Shown: one piece after another, positions 45,134-55,806 of the stretch | Layout: each line of letters begins with the position of its first letter | Position numbering within the stretch: position 1 is the stretch's first letter | NCBI RefSeq assembly: GCF_000213175.1 | Contig: NW_009799103.1 | Coordinates: forward strand, 2,721,343 to 2,785,342 | Length of the DNA stretch: 64,000 nt | Direction: 5' to 3' | Source: Neurospora tetrasperma FGSC 2508 | Lineage: Eukaryota > Ascomycota > Sordariomycetes > Sordariales > Sordariaceae | The notes under the pieces: model-generated | What the model was told of the DNA's origin: nothing | The model's input: only the letters and a program-made list of their open reading frames with translations | Databases searched by the model: none | Program-made: the position numbers and the translations under genes

Positions 45134-46862
45134 AACGACAACACTATGACGGAGGCGAAGGGCACGACGACGGCGCTGGAGCTGAAGATGGAGATGGATA
45201 GTTCGCCGGGTTCCTAGGAGTCACCGACGAAATGTGCGCGACGGAAATGGGAGGCGGTGAGGGAGAGGTTCCTGCGGAACGTTGTAGACGGAGGAGAAAG
45301 AGCCCCAGTGCTTGGTTACTAGAGTTGACGGACGGGCGAGAGAGCGGCATGATGGGGAAGAGAAGGAAGGAGAAGGACAAGGGTTAAGTGCGGACGGAGC
45401 CGAGGATGAAAGGAAGATGATACGGAAGACGACGAAGACCTAATCCACAATTTCCTCTTGAACTTCGCAACGAATTTCTCTTCCATCAAATCTCGCTCGG
45501 TCTCCCTCCCTCCCTGTTCTATGTATCCTTCCTTCCCGCTCCCCGGTTGACTGCTTGAGTGCACTTCATTGGTTGGCAGCGGCAGAACAAAAAGGGTAAA
45601 GGGGGGAGGCAAAGCCACAACGACAAGAACGAACAAGTCAGCAATTCAACATCACCACACCGGAAACCATAACAAACAACTATAAGCCATGATACCATAC
45701 CATATTTACTGTTTGGCGTTGTCTTTTTTATATATTTTTCTCTTTTTCTTTTCCTTTTGGGGGGAAGCATCGATCGGAGCGAGAGCAACGAGAGGAAGGA
45801 AGGATGGATGGAAGGAGGGAAAGCATTGAATATTCTTTTAGACCTGTAGTCAACTTTTTTTTCTTCTACTTGACCCCTTTTTTGTTTATATTTCTTTCTT
45901 TCCCTTTGGCTTTTCATCCTACTTGTTTCTTTTGTTGATCGAATCAGTCAGCGGATCAGTGTCTTGGGAGGAAAGGAGGGACTTGTGTGTGTGAGTGAAG
46001 TGAGTTGAGCTTAGCCAATTAGAGCATGGGGGAGTTGAGGCGGAGGATCTTTATCTAGTGTTCTCCCAAAACCAAAATCAGATCAGACAGATATCAAGAT
46101 TACAAAATGTCAATAGGTACCTAGGTTATGTTCACTGTTGTCCATGGGGAATCAAGTTGTAATTGCATTCAGTACTTGTGCGGCTATGCTATGCCTGCGT
46201 CTTACGCCAGCGTCTATTAGCCATTCCTCCAATATGTTCTACTTCGCTCGTCGTCAGACCTGACCTTTTCGCTCATCTCATGCCCGGATGTTCATCCATC
46301 CATCCATCCATCTATACATATATATCCATGTATCCATCCGATCAAGCCATCGCTCTCCCCGTATCAATAACTCTATAGCCAGAGAACCCTGAAACCAAAT
46401 GCCGGAACACCTTAAAACTCCAGACCCAATACCCAATGCTACTAGGTCCCAAAAGAGATCTAAATATACCAGAGAAAACTGTATAACACGACCAACAACA
46501 TCATCGACCAGCCAACATCAGCATATCCTACTACTCCTTCTTCACTATAATCCCCCCGCTTCTCCTCTTCCTCGTTCCAAGTCCAAGTCCAACAACGCTT
46601 GCTGTCGTCGCCGTCTTCTTCGTCGAAGATAACAAAAGACAAGGACCGTGGTGCTGGTGATAGCGAGGGCGATGGTAACAAGGCAGAGGAAGAAGACCGT
46701 CGTCTCGATGTAAACCCAACCAACCCAAACAACCACTCGTTCACTCCCCACATACCAAAACTCCACCATCGCAAAAACAAGTGCTATTTTGGGGGAATGA
46801 AACCAAACGGCGCGGGGTAGTGATCGTAATGCATATTTGGTTAATACCCATAACCGGGACTT
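45134..46862. other. Intergenic stretch between convergent MSS4 and SYS1
   Basis: About 1.7 kb between the 3' ends of two convergent genes. It holds long A/G- and T-rich tracts, a CATC microsatellite at about 46297-46312 and TAGGTACCTAGGT at 46114-46126. The first several hundred bases are probably the 3' untranslated region of MSS4. No gene supported. Confidence 0.5.
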
Positions 46863-47729
46863 CTAGTCGGCTTTCTCTAATGGGCCCCCTAGCCCAGCTT
46901 GGGAAACGGTGCTTTGTGATCTCCCATGACCTTTACCGCTACCGATGCCGCTGCCGCTGCCACTGGCGCCAGACATGGTGACCATTTCGTAATCTCCTCC
47001 TCCCAGATCGCCCCGCGATCCCCGCTTGGCTCTCCCTCCTCCTCCTCTTCCTCCTCCTGTGATAAAGCCCTGTTCTTCGTCTCCTTGTCCTGCTCCTCCC
47101 TCCCCGTTGGTAAAGTTGTTGTTGGTGGTGCTGTTCGTGGTGTTGCCGCCGCCGCTACCATGTCCACCAAAAGCAATAGGCTGCAGTTCCCTGTATCGAC
47201 ACCCCCATGACCCGAGCAAGAAGGACGCCAGGGACGAAATGGCCATGGTCAGCCACCAGGCTGTGTGGCGGGGTAAGGTGTGGTCGGGCGTGGTGTAGAG
47301 AGTGACGATGACGAGGTGGATGAAGTGCGTGGTGAGGGCAAAGTCGAGGATGAGCTTGGAGCGTTGGACGATGGCTGTTAGGGAGAGGGGTCTGTTTTTT
47401 TGGGTTTTGGTTCCATGTTAGGGTTGATGGATCATCAAAGACAAAAAGGTAAGAGGGAGACATAGGGAGAGCACTTACAGCACCAACCCGCCGACTAAAC
47501 ACCAGATAAAGCCGTTTAACCACCCCTGTGTGTTATCCCCCCTTACCGCCTCCCACCCGAACACCAAGTCCAGCGTGAAAGGATTTCCAGCTACGGCCGC
47601 CGTGAAGAACATGAGCACCAGAGCAGCAGTGTAGTAGATTGCTTGTAGCGCGGCGATCTGGCCGAGGATCTTGAGGGGCGGAAGCTCAGTTAGGGCGCCG
47701 GAGCGCGGGGGACGGCGGCGGCGGGGCAT
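46863..47729 (-). CDS. SYS1: Golgi integral membrane protein SYS1
   Basis: Four-helix Golgi membrane protein that recruits the small GTPase Arl3 (ARFRP1 in animals) and so the golgin tethering machinery. Exon 1 is 47729-47479 and exon 2 is 47391-46863, with an 87-nt intron (GTAAGT to AACAG). The spliced protein is 259 residues. It starts MPRRRRPPRSGALTELPPL, followed by membrane segments around ILGQIAALQAIYYTAALVLM, GWLNGFIWCLVGGLVL, TTHFIHLVIVTLY and WWLTMAISSLASFLLG, with the conserved RSKLILDF before the third and CRYRELQPIAF after the fourth. The C-terminal 85 residues are a Gly/Ser/Asn-rich tail, much longer than in animals. The intron falls inside the second membrane segment. Divergent from COA6. 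Confidence 0.92.
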
Positions 47730-48714
47730 TGTGGTTGATGATGCTTCAAGCTGTGTGTGATGCCGGATTCGGCTGAATGGTAACTATGATTGTTCGCGAT
47801 GGAGTTTTTATTCGGCGCAGTAATCGGTCATCGGGTTTTGAAACTTGGTGGTTGTCTGGGTAATTCGAGGGTGGTGTTCGAAGGGAGCTAGGTCGGACGG
47901 GACGCTCGTTCGGTGTGAGGAGGTGTCGGTTCGTTTATTGATGACTCGAGCGTGTCGTTAAGCCGCAACTGTTTGTTGCTACTGTATCCTCTCTTGGTTC
48001 CTCGTAGTGATTCTCCCCTAGAAACCATGAATGGAAAAGACTGTGGAAAGATGGTATGTTAAAGTTCAGGTTTGCGATCAACGGACGAAAGCCATCATAG
48101 TCACAGCACTTGACAGCACTCACTCACCACATTGCAGTTGACAGCCCCAACAGTGTCGCATCCATTCGTTCCACGCACAGGCAGGGGCTGACCCTGGTCC
48201 CTGCGTCCGCCCCGTCCGCTGCAAGATTACAGGGCACGTGCAGGGTTATCAATGGGGTGGAATCCAAAATTACCAACCAAAAGTCCGGGGTTAGTGGTGA
48301 GAAGGAAGCAAGGTACCTGTACCTCTGTACCTTTTTGGCCGCCCACCTTGGATGGAAGCTCAGCCAAGCACGAACCCCAACAAAGTTGCCTGCCGCACAA
48401 AGCTCCGACTGAGGTACCTACCCGGTACTAAACTACTGATAGCGGGCCAAGAGCTCGATAAGCTTCCATCCCAGAAGCTTGGCTCGGGAATCATTCGCGA
48501 ATTCGATCCCAAGTTTCCCGTTTTCCCAACCTACCTACGTATGTAACGGGAGACCACTACATCGCAATCAACACCTCGCTCCCAAATTCCACCCTTTGGT
48601 CCCGGCCCTTTTCATCTAACCCAACTGAACCCTCCGTCTCCCGCCGTCCCGATACCGGCTCCCTAAGAACACACCAATCCCGACTCCAAACCGAAACGAC
48701 CGCAGTATTTCACA
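47730..48714. other. Divergent promoter region, SYS1 / COA6
   Basis: 985 nt. TACCT words repeat at about 48313-48332 (three closely spaced) and 48412-48430, upstream of COA6. No gene seen. Confidence 0.5.
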
Positions 48715-49445
48715 ATGGTCCTGGGCCTCTTTGAACAATCCGAAGCCGACAAGCGCGCGGCTGAGGTACGCGCGGGCACCGTTGCGCCTACACGCTCCGA
48801 GCGCCAAAAGTGCTGGATGGCGCGCGACGGCTACTTTGCTTGCCTGGACCGGAACAACATCATGGACGCCCTCAAGGACGAGAAAGCGGCCGCGAAAGCG
48901 TGCAAGGCCGAGAGCGTCGAGTTTGAGAAGGATTGCGCTGCTCAGTGGGTGAGTAGTAACTTTTGACTTACTCTTTTTTTTTATTTTATGCTTTCGGGGA
49001 AGCACTTCTGAGCTGGGGGATGGGGTAGGGTGTGGTGGGGCTGGGGGATTTGGGGAGGAATAGGAAGAGGAGGATGAGAAAGAGGTATCTGGGACGAGCA
49101 ATCGACAAGGAACAGCAAGCAGAGAATTCCCAACGCCCAGAAGGAGGGAAGGGACTCCAGAAAACAACATCAATCCTTCTAAAGGAGAGCAAAACGAAAA
49201 CAGCCAACAGCCTGCCAGGGAGCCAGCCAAGTCAGGCAATGGAAGGATATGCATTTCAAACAAGACAGCAGCGCATTCTACACACACACACGCCAGCTAA
49301 CCTCTCATTCTCTCCCTTACAACAGGTTACATACTTCAAGAAGTGGCGCGTCCAAGACATCCAAAAGAAGGCTCGCCTAAAGGAGCTCGAGGCCCAGGGC
49401 GCCGTCAAGATGGACGTCAACACCGACTTCAAGGCCCGCGAGTAA
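48715..49445 (+). CDS. COA6: Cytochrome c oxidase assembly factor 6
   Basis: Twin-CX-C protein of the mitochondrial intermembrane space, needed to load copper into the COX2 subunit of complex IV. Exon 1 is 48715-48948 and exon 2 is 49326-49445, giving 117 residues. The hallmark is a CX9C pair (CWMARDGYFAC) followed by a CX10C pair (CKAESVEFEKDC), then AAQWVTYFKKWRV spanning the splice. The order CX9C-CX10C separates COA6 from COX6B/COX12. The intron is 377 nt, far longer than others in this window, with a purine-rich middle and a pyrimidine tract before AACAG; its 3' part is open in the frame of exon 2 for about 98 codons but without ATG. No presequence, as expected for Mia40 substrates. Confidence 0.92.
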
Positions 49446-49911
49446 AGCGATTCCGTCCTGATTCGACTCGGTTCGATCCCAGCCGATCCGGAACAATCCA
49501 ATTCAAATTCGATGTCGTCTGTTGAAAGCGACTGGTCAGGAAGGTTGAGGTGGGTGAAAGAGAAAAGAGGAGGGACGGTGTAAAGATAGTGTGTACTTGG
49601 TGTATGTACCGTATATATGCATGGGATAAGGCGTTTAAATTTGAGTTGATTGGGTATCTGAAGGAGGAAGTTCTGTTTTCCACCCTTGGTCACAAGGCGG
49701 GTTGTTTCACTGGTATGGCCTGCTGATTGAACGACGTCATGGTGAATATGTTGATGATGGATGGTTTTGACCTAGGGAGTGTTGGTTATAGGAATGTCTA
49801 AAAAGACTATCAAGGTGCGTGCCTCTGATACCTATCCAGACGCCAGCCTCCATACCCGTTACCAATCTACAATTCTGCTTTCCGAGAGACAGCCACACCG
49901 AGTTCACTAAC
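49446..49911. other. Short intergenic stretch between convergent genes
   Basis: 466 nt between the 3' ends of COA6 and the large minus-strand gene. Nothing recognisable. Confidence 0.5.
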
Positions 49912-49944
49912 CAACAGTCAAGTCCTCAGCCGGTCAGGCGCCCA

Positions 49945-52179
49945 TCAGTCTCCTGCCTCCTGGCTCGAATGCCTTGTAGGTGTATGGATAATAGTCTGAG
50001 TCGACCCCGAACGCTGCATCACTCCACCAACTTCATCCTCGTCCAAATGCACCTCATGCTCACCATGACCTACCGCGTCATCAGTAACCTTGACATAATA
50101 CCCAGCATGTTCGCAATGCGTGCATTCACAGGTAGATGGTGACGTGTCCGAAGGGTACCCATCACTCGGGTCCTCATCATTTCGGAGAGTGAGATTGCTA
50201 CCTCTTCTCTCCTCCGTCTCTGTCCACTCCGGACTTTCCCCGTCGTCCTGTGTACTTATATCCTCCTCATTCCGACCTCGACCAAAATATCCCCCCTGTT
50301 CCCTGAGACATTGATTCACGCGATTCAGATTCGGCGGCCATGAAAGCCTGGGGGTTTCGGCATTGGCCCCGCCCCCGGGACTCACGTCATCTTCGCGAAC
50401 CCCGGTAAACCTTGGGGATTCCAAATCGTAAAGACCGGGAGAACTCGACTGCTTTTCCGAAGGACTTTCATCACCCTCATCATCCTCTTGGTTGTTGGTG
50501 TTGTCCCAGGAAGCGTTCCATATTTCTGACAAACGGCGAGACGCCGGTCTCTTCGCGCGAAACGATGATGACCCAAACGGTCCTTGAGCCGTAGGCGTCC
50601 CTGTGCCAGGTCGGGTAGCACCTACACCTACGCCTGTTTGTTGTAGGGCGGGAGAGTTCACGGGCGGAAGGGGTGCTTCTCGGTGTCCAGCCCAGAGCTG
50701 GTTCCCCGTCGAAGACCTCCTTGTCGGCGTGGGCGAGAGCCCGCTTTTTCCTGCCTGCATGACAAAACTAAAAGGCGTGCTTGAAAGGGGTCCCACCATG
50801 GACATGGCGCGCCTCTTCCGTCTACCAACAGCAGTTTTGATCGGTGGCAGGGGAGGAAGCTCTTCTTCTTCTTCGTCCGTGTCTTTCGAGCTGCTGACAC
50901 TGGTCTGTGAAGCTTGAGATAGAGAATGACGACGACTATGACCGCCACTCCCCAGTGAAAGCCGGTCCAGCTCTCCGGTTGCGATCATCACGCCAGCAAT
51001 GGCAAGTAGCTTAGGGGAGTACTCTTGCGCTGGAGCGTTGCTGAGTGGTCCGGCCGCGCCCGTTCCCAAGTCCGTGAATACCCCGACGTCTTCGCGATTC
51101 AAGCGGCGGCGACTTCTGGGATCCCGGACCCTGTGGATGTCCAGCTGTGGTTCACATGGGCAAACGGATTGAGAGCGTTGAAATACGTCTTTGAAATGAT
51201 GGTGTGGACAGTGAACATTGGGGCCGTCTGTTCGCCTGCGTGGTAGATCTGGACGTTCGGCTTCCTCGTCCTCGTCTCTTCCCAGATCTGGACAAGAACA
51301 CGTGTCGAGTGATTGTTTGCGACTGCCGCCGTTCTGGGTCTGGCACGGTGAGGCTGGTCTCCCGAGGTCGCCATCGGGGGACCTTGAGCTTTTGGAACTG
51401 TCGAGGCCAGGGGCACCCTCGTTCCACTTGACGAGGCCATCTTGCGTCTGCCATTCACTATTGAAGGCAAATGTTGCTGTCCTTCCTGTACCATTGCTAC
51501 GAGAAGCGTCAGATGGCGTGCACCCTTGAGATTTGGAGGAGTTGGGCGTTGAACCACGATGCAATATTGAGCTGATATCGGGCGTTACTATGCGACGGAT
51601 GGATGGTCGTTCCTCCTGTTTCTCGGTGCTTTCAGGACGGCTGCTGAAAGCCCCGTCCGTTCCTGTGCTCTTTGTGCCCCAGATGGCAATGCCCATTGTA
51701 TCTGTCTGCAGCTGGGTGGTACTGGACGTCCACACGCAGGTTGCCAGTCGTGCGGACATGTCGGACTGTGCGGCTTCGTGTTTTCGAAGGAGGTAGAGGT
51801 TGATGTCTGGATTATTGAGGCTTGTGGGTGTTTGAGATTTGTGGAACTCGGGCGTGTTTCTCAGACAGGATCGCAGAAGTTGAACAGCTGCCACGCTTGC
51901 TAAACCGCCCACCACGTATGGCACGTCAGCGGGAGAATCGTTCTCGGACACTGTGCCGCGCCGGGACAGAGTTGAGGGTAAAGGAGGCAACTGCCTGAGA
52001 TACGGGTGAGGGAGTAACGGACTGGGGAGCTCCCAGTCATCGAGCTCATTCTTGCGAAGGTCGTCGTATATGGTATCGGTATTGCGATCTAGGTTTCGTC
52101 GGATCCTGATGACCTCCGCGTACGTCAAGCCCCCGGGGGAGCATGAAGCGGATACAACAGGGGAGGAGATATCATCCAT
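49945..52179 (-). CDS. Large disordered hypothetical protein
   Basis: A 744-residue frame from ATG at 52179 (MDDISSPVVSA); the open frame extends 11 codons further upstream but without ATG. No intron needed. Residues 1-110 may be a folded part (LTYAEVIRIRRNLDRNTDTIYDDLRKNELDDWELP in two pieces, then VGGLASVAAVQLLRSCLRN). The rest is low-complexity: Ser/Arg/Pro/Asp-rich, with an acidic ELPPLPP segment, many RxxS-type sites, and a Cys/His-containing patch near the end (CECTHCEHAGYY). The C-terminus has IIHTPTRHSSQEAGD. I recognise no domain. Length, single frame and codon use like neighbouring genes make it real. Possibly a phosphorylated scaffold or regulator, but no function is claimed. Confidence 0.75.
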   Translation of the reverse strand: MDDISSPVVSASCSPGGLTYAEVIRIRRNLDRNTDTIYDDLRKNELDDWELPSPLLPHPYLRQLPPLPSTLSRRGTVSENDSPADVPYVVGGLASVAAVQLLRSCLRNTPEFHKSQTPTSLNNPDINLYLLRKHEAAQSDMSARLATCVWTSSTTQLQTDTMGIAIWGTKSTGTDGAFSSRPESTEKQEERPSIRRIVTPDISSILHRGSTPNSSKSQGCTPSDASRSNGTGRTATFAFNSEWQTQDGLVKWNEGAPGLDSSKSSRSPDGDLGRPASPCQTQNGGSRKQSLDTCSCPDLGRDEDEEAERPDLPRRRTDGPNVHCPHHHFKDVFQRSQSVCPCEPQLDIHRVRDPRSRRRLNREDVGVFTDLGTGAAGPLSNAPAQEYSPKLLAIAGVMIATGELDRLSLGSGGHSRRHSLSQASQTSVSSSKDTDEEEEELPPLPPIKTAVGRRKRRAMSMVGPLSSTPFSFVMQAGKSGLSPTPTRRSSTGNQLWAGHREAPLPPVNSPALQQTGVGVGATRPGTGTPTAQGPFGSSSFRAKRPASRRLSEIWNASWDNTNNQEDDEGDESPSEKQSSSPGLYDLESPRFTGVREDDVSPGGGANAETPRLSWPPNLNRVNQCLREQGGYFGRGRNEEDISTQDDGESPEWTETEERRGSNLTLRNDEDPSDGYPSDTSPSTCECTHCEHAGYYVKVTDDAVGHGEHEVHLDEDEVGGVMQRSGSTQTIIHTPTRHSSQEAGD

Positions 52180-54433
52180 CTTGAGGCATCGAATGGTGGA
52201 GTACTGGCGCAAGGGATGAGAAGGGCAGGCTGCAGACGCTCAATCTGAATGCTTTTATAAGGATGCACAGGAAATGAAACGAGGTAAACCCGGGACGTGG
52301 TGCTGGCTTAGGGGACAGTTTCTCTCGCGGGCGGGAATTGCAGAGGTTGGATTAGAGAGTGAGTCGGATATCGAGTGGCAGATCTCTGACTGACGAGACG
52401 AAGGCTTTGCTGCTGTTGCCTTTTGATACACGGAACCTTGTCAATACGGCAAGAGCCGCTCCTGTCATTTTCTCGCGAGACGTCGTCTACTCTTCAATCT
52501 CCCACCCACGCCGACCGGACCATTCACAGGCAGATTTCCTGTCATATTCACTCTACCATACAATGCCTAGTCCGACAGCGCAATTCATGCCTCGAAAGCT
52601 TACGGAAACCACAGAGCAATAAAAGGGTCAAAAAAAATTGGTGACAAGCCAGTTACCCATCATGGGTATGCAATCTCTATTCTTCCCCCCAGTTCGGTCA
52701 TGACACCCCTACACTTCCTTAGACATTATTTTTCCTTGGACTGGAAGAACTGCAATGTTCCTCCAGGAGGACCCTTGTTTCCCTATATCCCCTCGAGCTG
52801 CCACTAAGAGCTGTGGCCTGCTCTAGTTACAGTCACGAGGGTCGAAGAATATCGCATTTCCTAGGTAGGGAATAGGCCCTCAGAACGAAGGTGGGTTTCT
52901 CGTTAAACAAGTGCTCGTTGTGAGGTTCGAACTCCCTGCCTTGCGAGCCCCCGGTCCCACGACGAGTTCGGCAGTAGCGGTCTAACATTAGACCGCTACG
53001 CCACCTGAACACTTTGGTGGACGGGTAACTTGGCTTGTCTTGTGTTGGTAGGAAGGGACGGAGGCTAAGGTTATAAAGGGTGGTGTAGTGAAGGGCGGGA
53101 AGGTGGTCGGTTTAGGCCTTTGGGCCCTTGGGGAAGGAGCGAGGCTGGGAGGCCGGTTGTCGTCGGTTGGGGCATTTGTCATTATCCCGAGACACTCGAT
53201 TTCATTCTCTCAAGGCAAAACAGTCAAGCAGAAGTAGAAGGAAAGCACATAGAACTGATCCGCACCTTCCTACATCAACTGCTTCTGTCCTCCTCGAGGC
53301 ACAGCAAAGTGATGCAAATCCCTGCTTTGCCCTCATTACGCGCTCGGATATCATGGATCCGTTTCTTTACAAAACTGCCATCACAAAGTTTGTCAAGTCC
53401 AAAATGGTACTTGGCTTCGTTACCTGTTAAACCCGCAGTGATATGTAAAGTGCTTTTACGAAGATTTGAATGGGTCAATTCATTTGACTTGTTCGGAGCA
53501 CAGAGAGTTTGGACCATGACCACCGAAGCGACACGACTTATGTCCCCAATGAGACACTTCTCTTCTCATCCTAAGAAAGATTTGCAATAACGAGCTATAA
53601 CGAGTTAGTAACTCAATCTCACTGTGAACTCTACCCAGGTTCAGCCAAGTTTGGACGATATCTGCTTTGTTCGAGATTGAGCCAACTTTGGCTTGCTTGC
53701 GTCCGGCTTGATTATGTGTGAAGCACTGAGTAGTATATTCATTCTCTTTAGCTAACGCAGTATATTGCTTATGGATGTAGTAACCGATAATGCCTGTCTT
53801 TCAACCCTCGAACTCGTCTTCATGAGGACAGCGCGGAGTGATGCGGGTACCCTTCTTTGTCTTGTTCAGCGTTCGGATACCATAGGCTTGTTTGTCATTT
53901 GCCTTGGGCTAGTATTTTACAACCTGAAACGCATTGAGATCCATCGAAGCTGCGCGAAAATCTTTTGTAAACCTGTATCAATGTTCTTGATGTTAGTCAC
54001 CTTTCTATCACCTCTTGGCTCAACGTTTGTCCAACTCGGGTTTGTTTTGTTACCCCTTTTCCAGTAGCACACGTACAACCCTAACCCAATCCGGCGATGG
54101 AATGCCTCGGGAAGTACCCTGGGAATCGGAATGCTCGGCAAACGGCGGTCCATGGCCGTAAAATGACGGGGTTCCAACTCCGAGGTCAGTGGCTCACAGC
54201 TCCTCACAGCGGGGGTAAACAGCGTGAACAGCAGCCTTTGATTGCTACAACAACAGTGGAAAACATTAGCCTCACGGGCGGAGATGCACCGAAGCCGGAC
54301 TTTAGCTGTATTTGGATTATGACTTTTATAAATAAAGGTTGACGTAACAAAACTTGGGGTTCATCTTGGAAGGTTACAATCAGTTGTCTGTTAGTTACTG
54401 TTTGATACCCGCTGTTCTCATCAATTATTAGGC
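52180..54433. other. Intergenic stretch, 2.2 kb
   Basis: It holds the tRNA-like palindrome (52911-53010), listed separately. Otherwise only short frames on both strands without domains. The region before 54434 is the promoter of glutaryl-CoA dehydrogenase and ends TTATTAGGC before the ATG, so a 5' untranslated intron ending there is possible. Confidence 0.5.
52911..53010 (-). repeat. tRNA-like sequence with a perfect 12-bp inverted repeat
   Basis: The minus strand carries an A-box-like TGGCGTAGCGGTCTAA (resembling the D-arm of leucine tRNAs) and a B-box-like GAGTTCGAACC at normal spacing, so polymerase III control elements are present. A cloverleaf does not close: the ends GTGTTC and GAGCAC pair except for one wobble, but the spacing to the D-arm is 2 nt too long, and no clean anticodon stem forms. 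Inside is a perfect inverted repeat, GTAGCGGTCTAA at 52974-52985 and its complement at 52988-52999, separated by 2 nt, as if the 5' half of a tRNA gene had been duplicated in inverted orientation. Best called a tRNA relic. Confidence 0.4.
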
Positions 54434-55046
54434 ATGTCTCGAATTCTCGCCAGGAGATGCCCTCAAGGGCTTCTGCGTCAGGCCTTCTCGGCGCCGCGCA
54501 CCAACGTCACCACTACTCCTGTCCGTGCCTTTGCCTCTGCCACCTCCAACGCTCCCTCCTTCAACTGGGAAGACCCTCTCAACCACAAGTCTCTCTTGAC
54601 CGAGGATGAGATTGCCATCGGTGAGACCGCCGAGCGTTACTGCCAGGAACAGCTTTTCCCCCGCGTGCTACAGGCCTACCGCGATGAGCACTACGACCCC
54701 AAGATCCTCGAGGAGATGGGCGATTTGGGCCTGCTGGGCGCTACCATTGAGGGCTACGGCTGCGCCGGCGTCTCCTCCGTGGCCAGCGGTCTGATCACCC
54801 GCGCCGTCGAGCGCGTCGACAGCGGTTACCGCAGCGGCATGTCCGTCCAGTCCTCGCTCGTCATGGGCCCCATCAACGACTTTGGCACCGCGGAGCAAAA
54901 GGAGCGTTTTCTGCCCGGCATGGCCAAGGGCAAGATCATTGGTGCCTTTGGCTTGACTGAGCCCAACCACGGCTCCGATCCGGGCTCCATGGAGACCGTC
55001 GCTCGTCCCCACCCTACCAAGGAGGGAGTCTACCTACTCAGCGGCG

Positions 55047-55083
<37 letters not shown>

Positions 55084-55806
55084 CCTGGTCGTCTGGGCCA
55101 AGCTTCAGGAGACGGGCAAGATCCGTGGCTTCCTGGTTGAGCGGTCCGCCTGCCCACCGGGTACGCTCGAGACTCCCCAGATCAAGAACAAGACGGGTTT
55201 GCGGGCCTCCATCACGGGCATGATCCAGCTAGACAACTGCCCGGTGCCCAAGGAGAACATGTTCCCCGAGATCGAAGGGCTCAAGGGCCCTTTCACGTGC
55301 CTCAACAGCGCCCGCTTCGGTATCGCCTTCGGCATGATGGGCGCGCTCGAGGACTGCCTGGCGCGGGCCCGCACCTACGCCCTCGAGCGCAAGCAGTTCA
55401 AGGGCAACCCGCTGGCCAAGTACCAGCTCGTGCAGAAGAAGCTGGCCGAGGCGGCCACCGACGTCGCCTACGGAACCCTGGCTGCCATCCAGGTCGGCCG
55501 CCTCAAGGACGAGGGCAAGGCCACGCCCGAGATGATCAGCATGATCAAGCGCCAGAACTGCGATCGCACCCTGTACCACGCCCGCACGCTGCAAGAGATC
55601 TTTGGTGGTAATGCTGTGTCAGATGAGTACCATATTGGCCGTGTTGTTGCCAACTTGTATGTAACGCAAACATATGAGGGTCAGAGTGATATTCACAGTA
55701 AGTTTGACCATCCGACTGGGAGAGGTCGGTGAAGTGACGATGCTGACTATTTGATTTAGGTCTCATTCTGGGAAGGGCTATCACTGGTGTTCAGGCTTTC
55801 GTGTAA
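54434..55806 (+). CDS. Glutaryl-CoA dehydrogenase, mitochondrial
   Basis: FAD-dependent acyl-CoA dehydrogenase that oxidises and decarboxylates glutaryl-CoA to crotonyl-CoA in lysine and tryptophan breakdown. Exon 1 is 54434-55697 and exon 2 is 55760-55806, with a 62-nt intron (GTAAGT to TTTAG); the protein is 436 residues. An Arg-rich presequence of about 35 residues precedes SFNWEDPLNHKSLLTEDE. Landmarks: GAFGLTEPNHGSDP and KTWITNSP (flavin-binding), KNKTGLRAS, the region of ARFGIAFGMMGALE with the substrate-contacting Arg, ALERKQFKGNPLAKYQL, and YEGQSDIH, where Glu415 is the predicted catalytic base. Exon 2 restores the conserved LILGRAITGVQAF end. Most homologues have YEGTHDIH; the QS here is a mild variant. 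Peroxisomal targeting is not indicated. Confidence 0.93.

Noticed and set aside
46297-46312. CATC tandem units considered as a CRISPR-like or minisatellite array
   Set aside because: Simple tetranucleotide slippage with no spacers; CRISPR arrays are not expected in a fungal nucleus.
47340-47342. Suspected frameshift in SYS1 at LDF/ALT
   Set aside because: On recounting, the run is three A, and the spliced length of 780 nt is a multiple of three with conserved sequence on both sides, so there is no frameshift.
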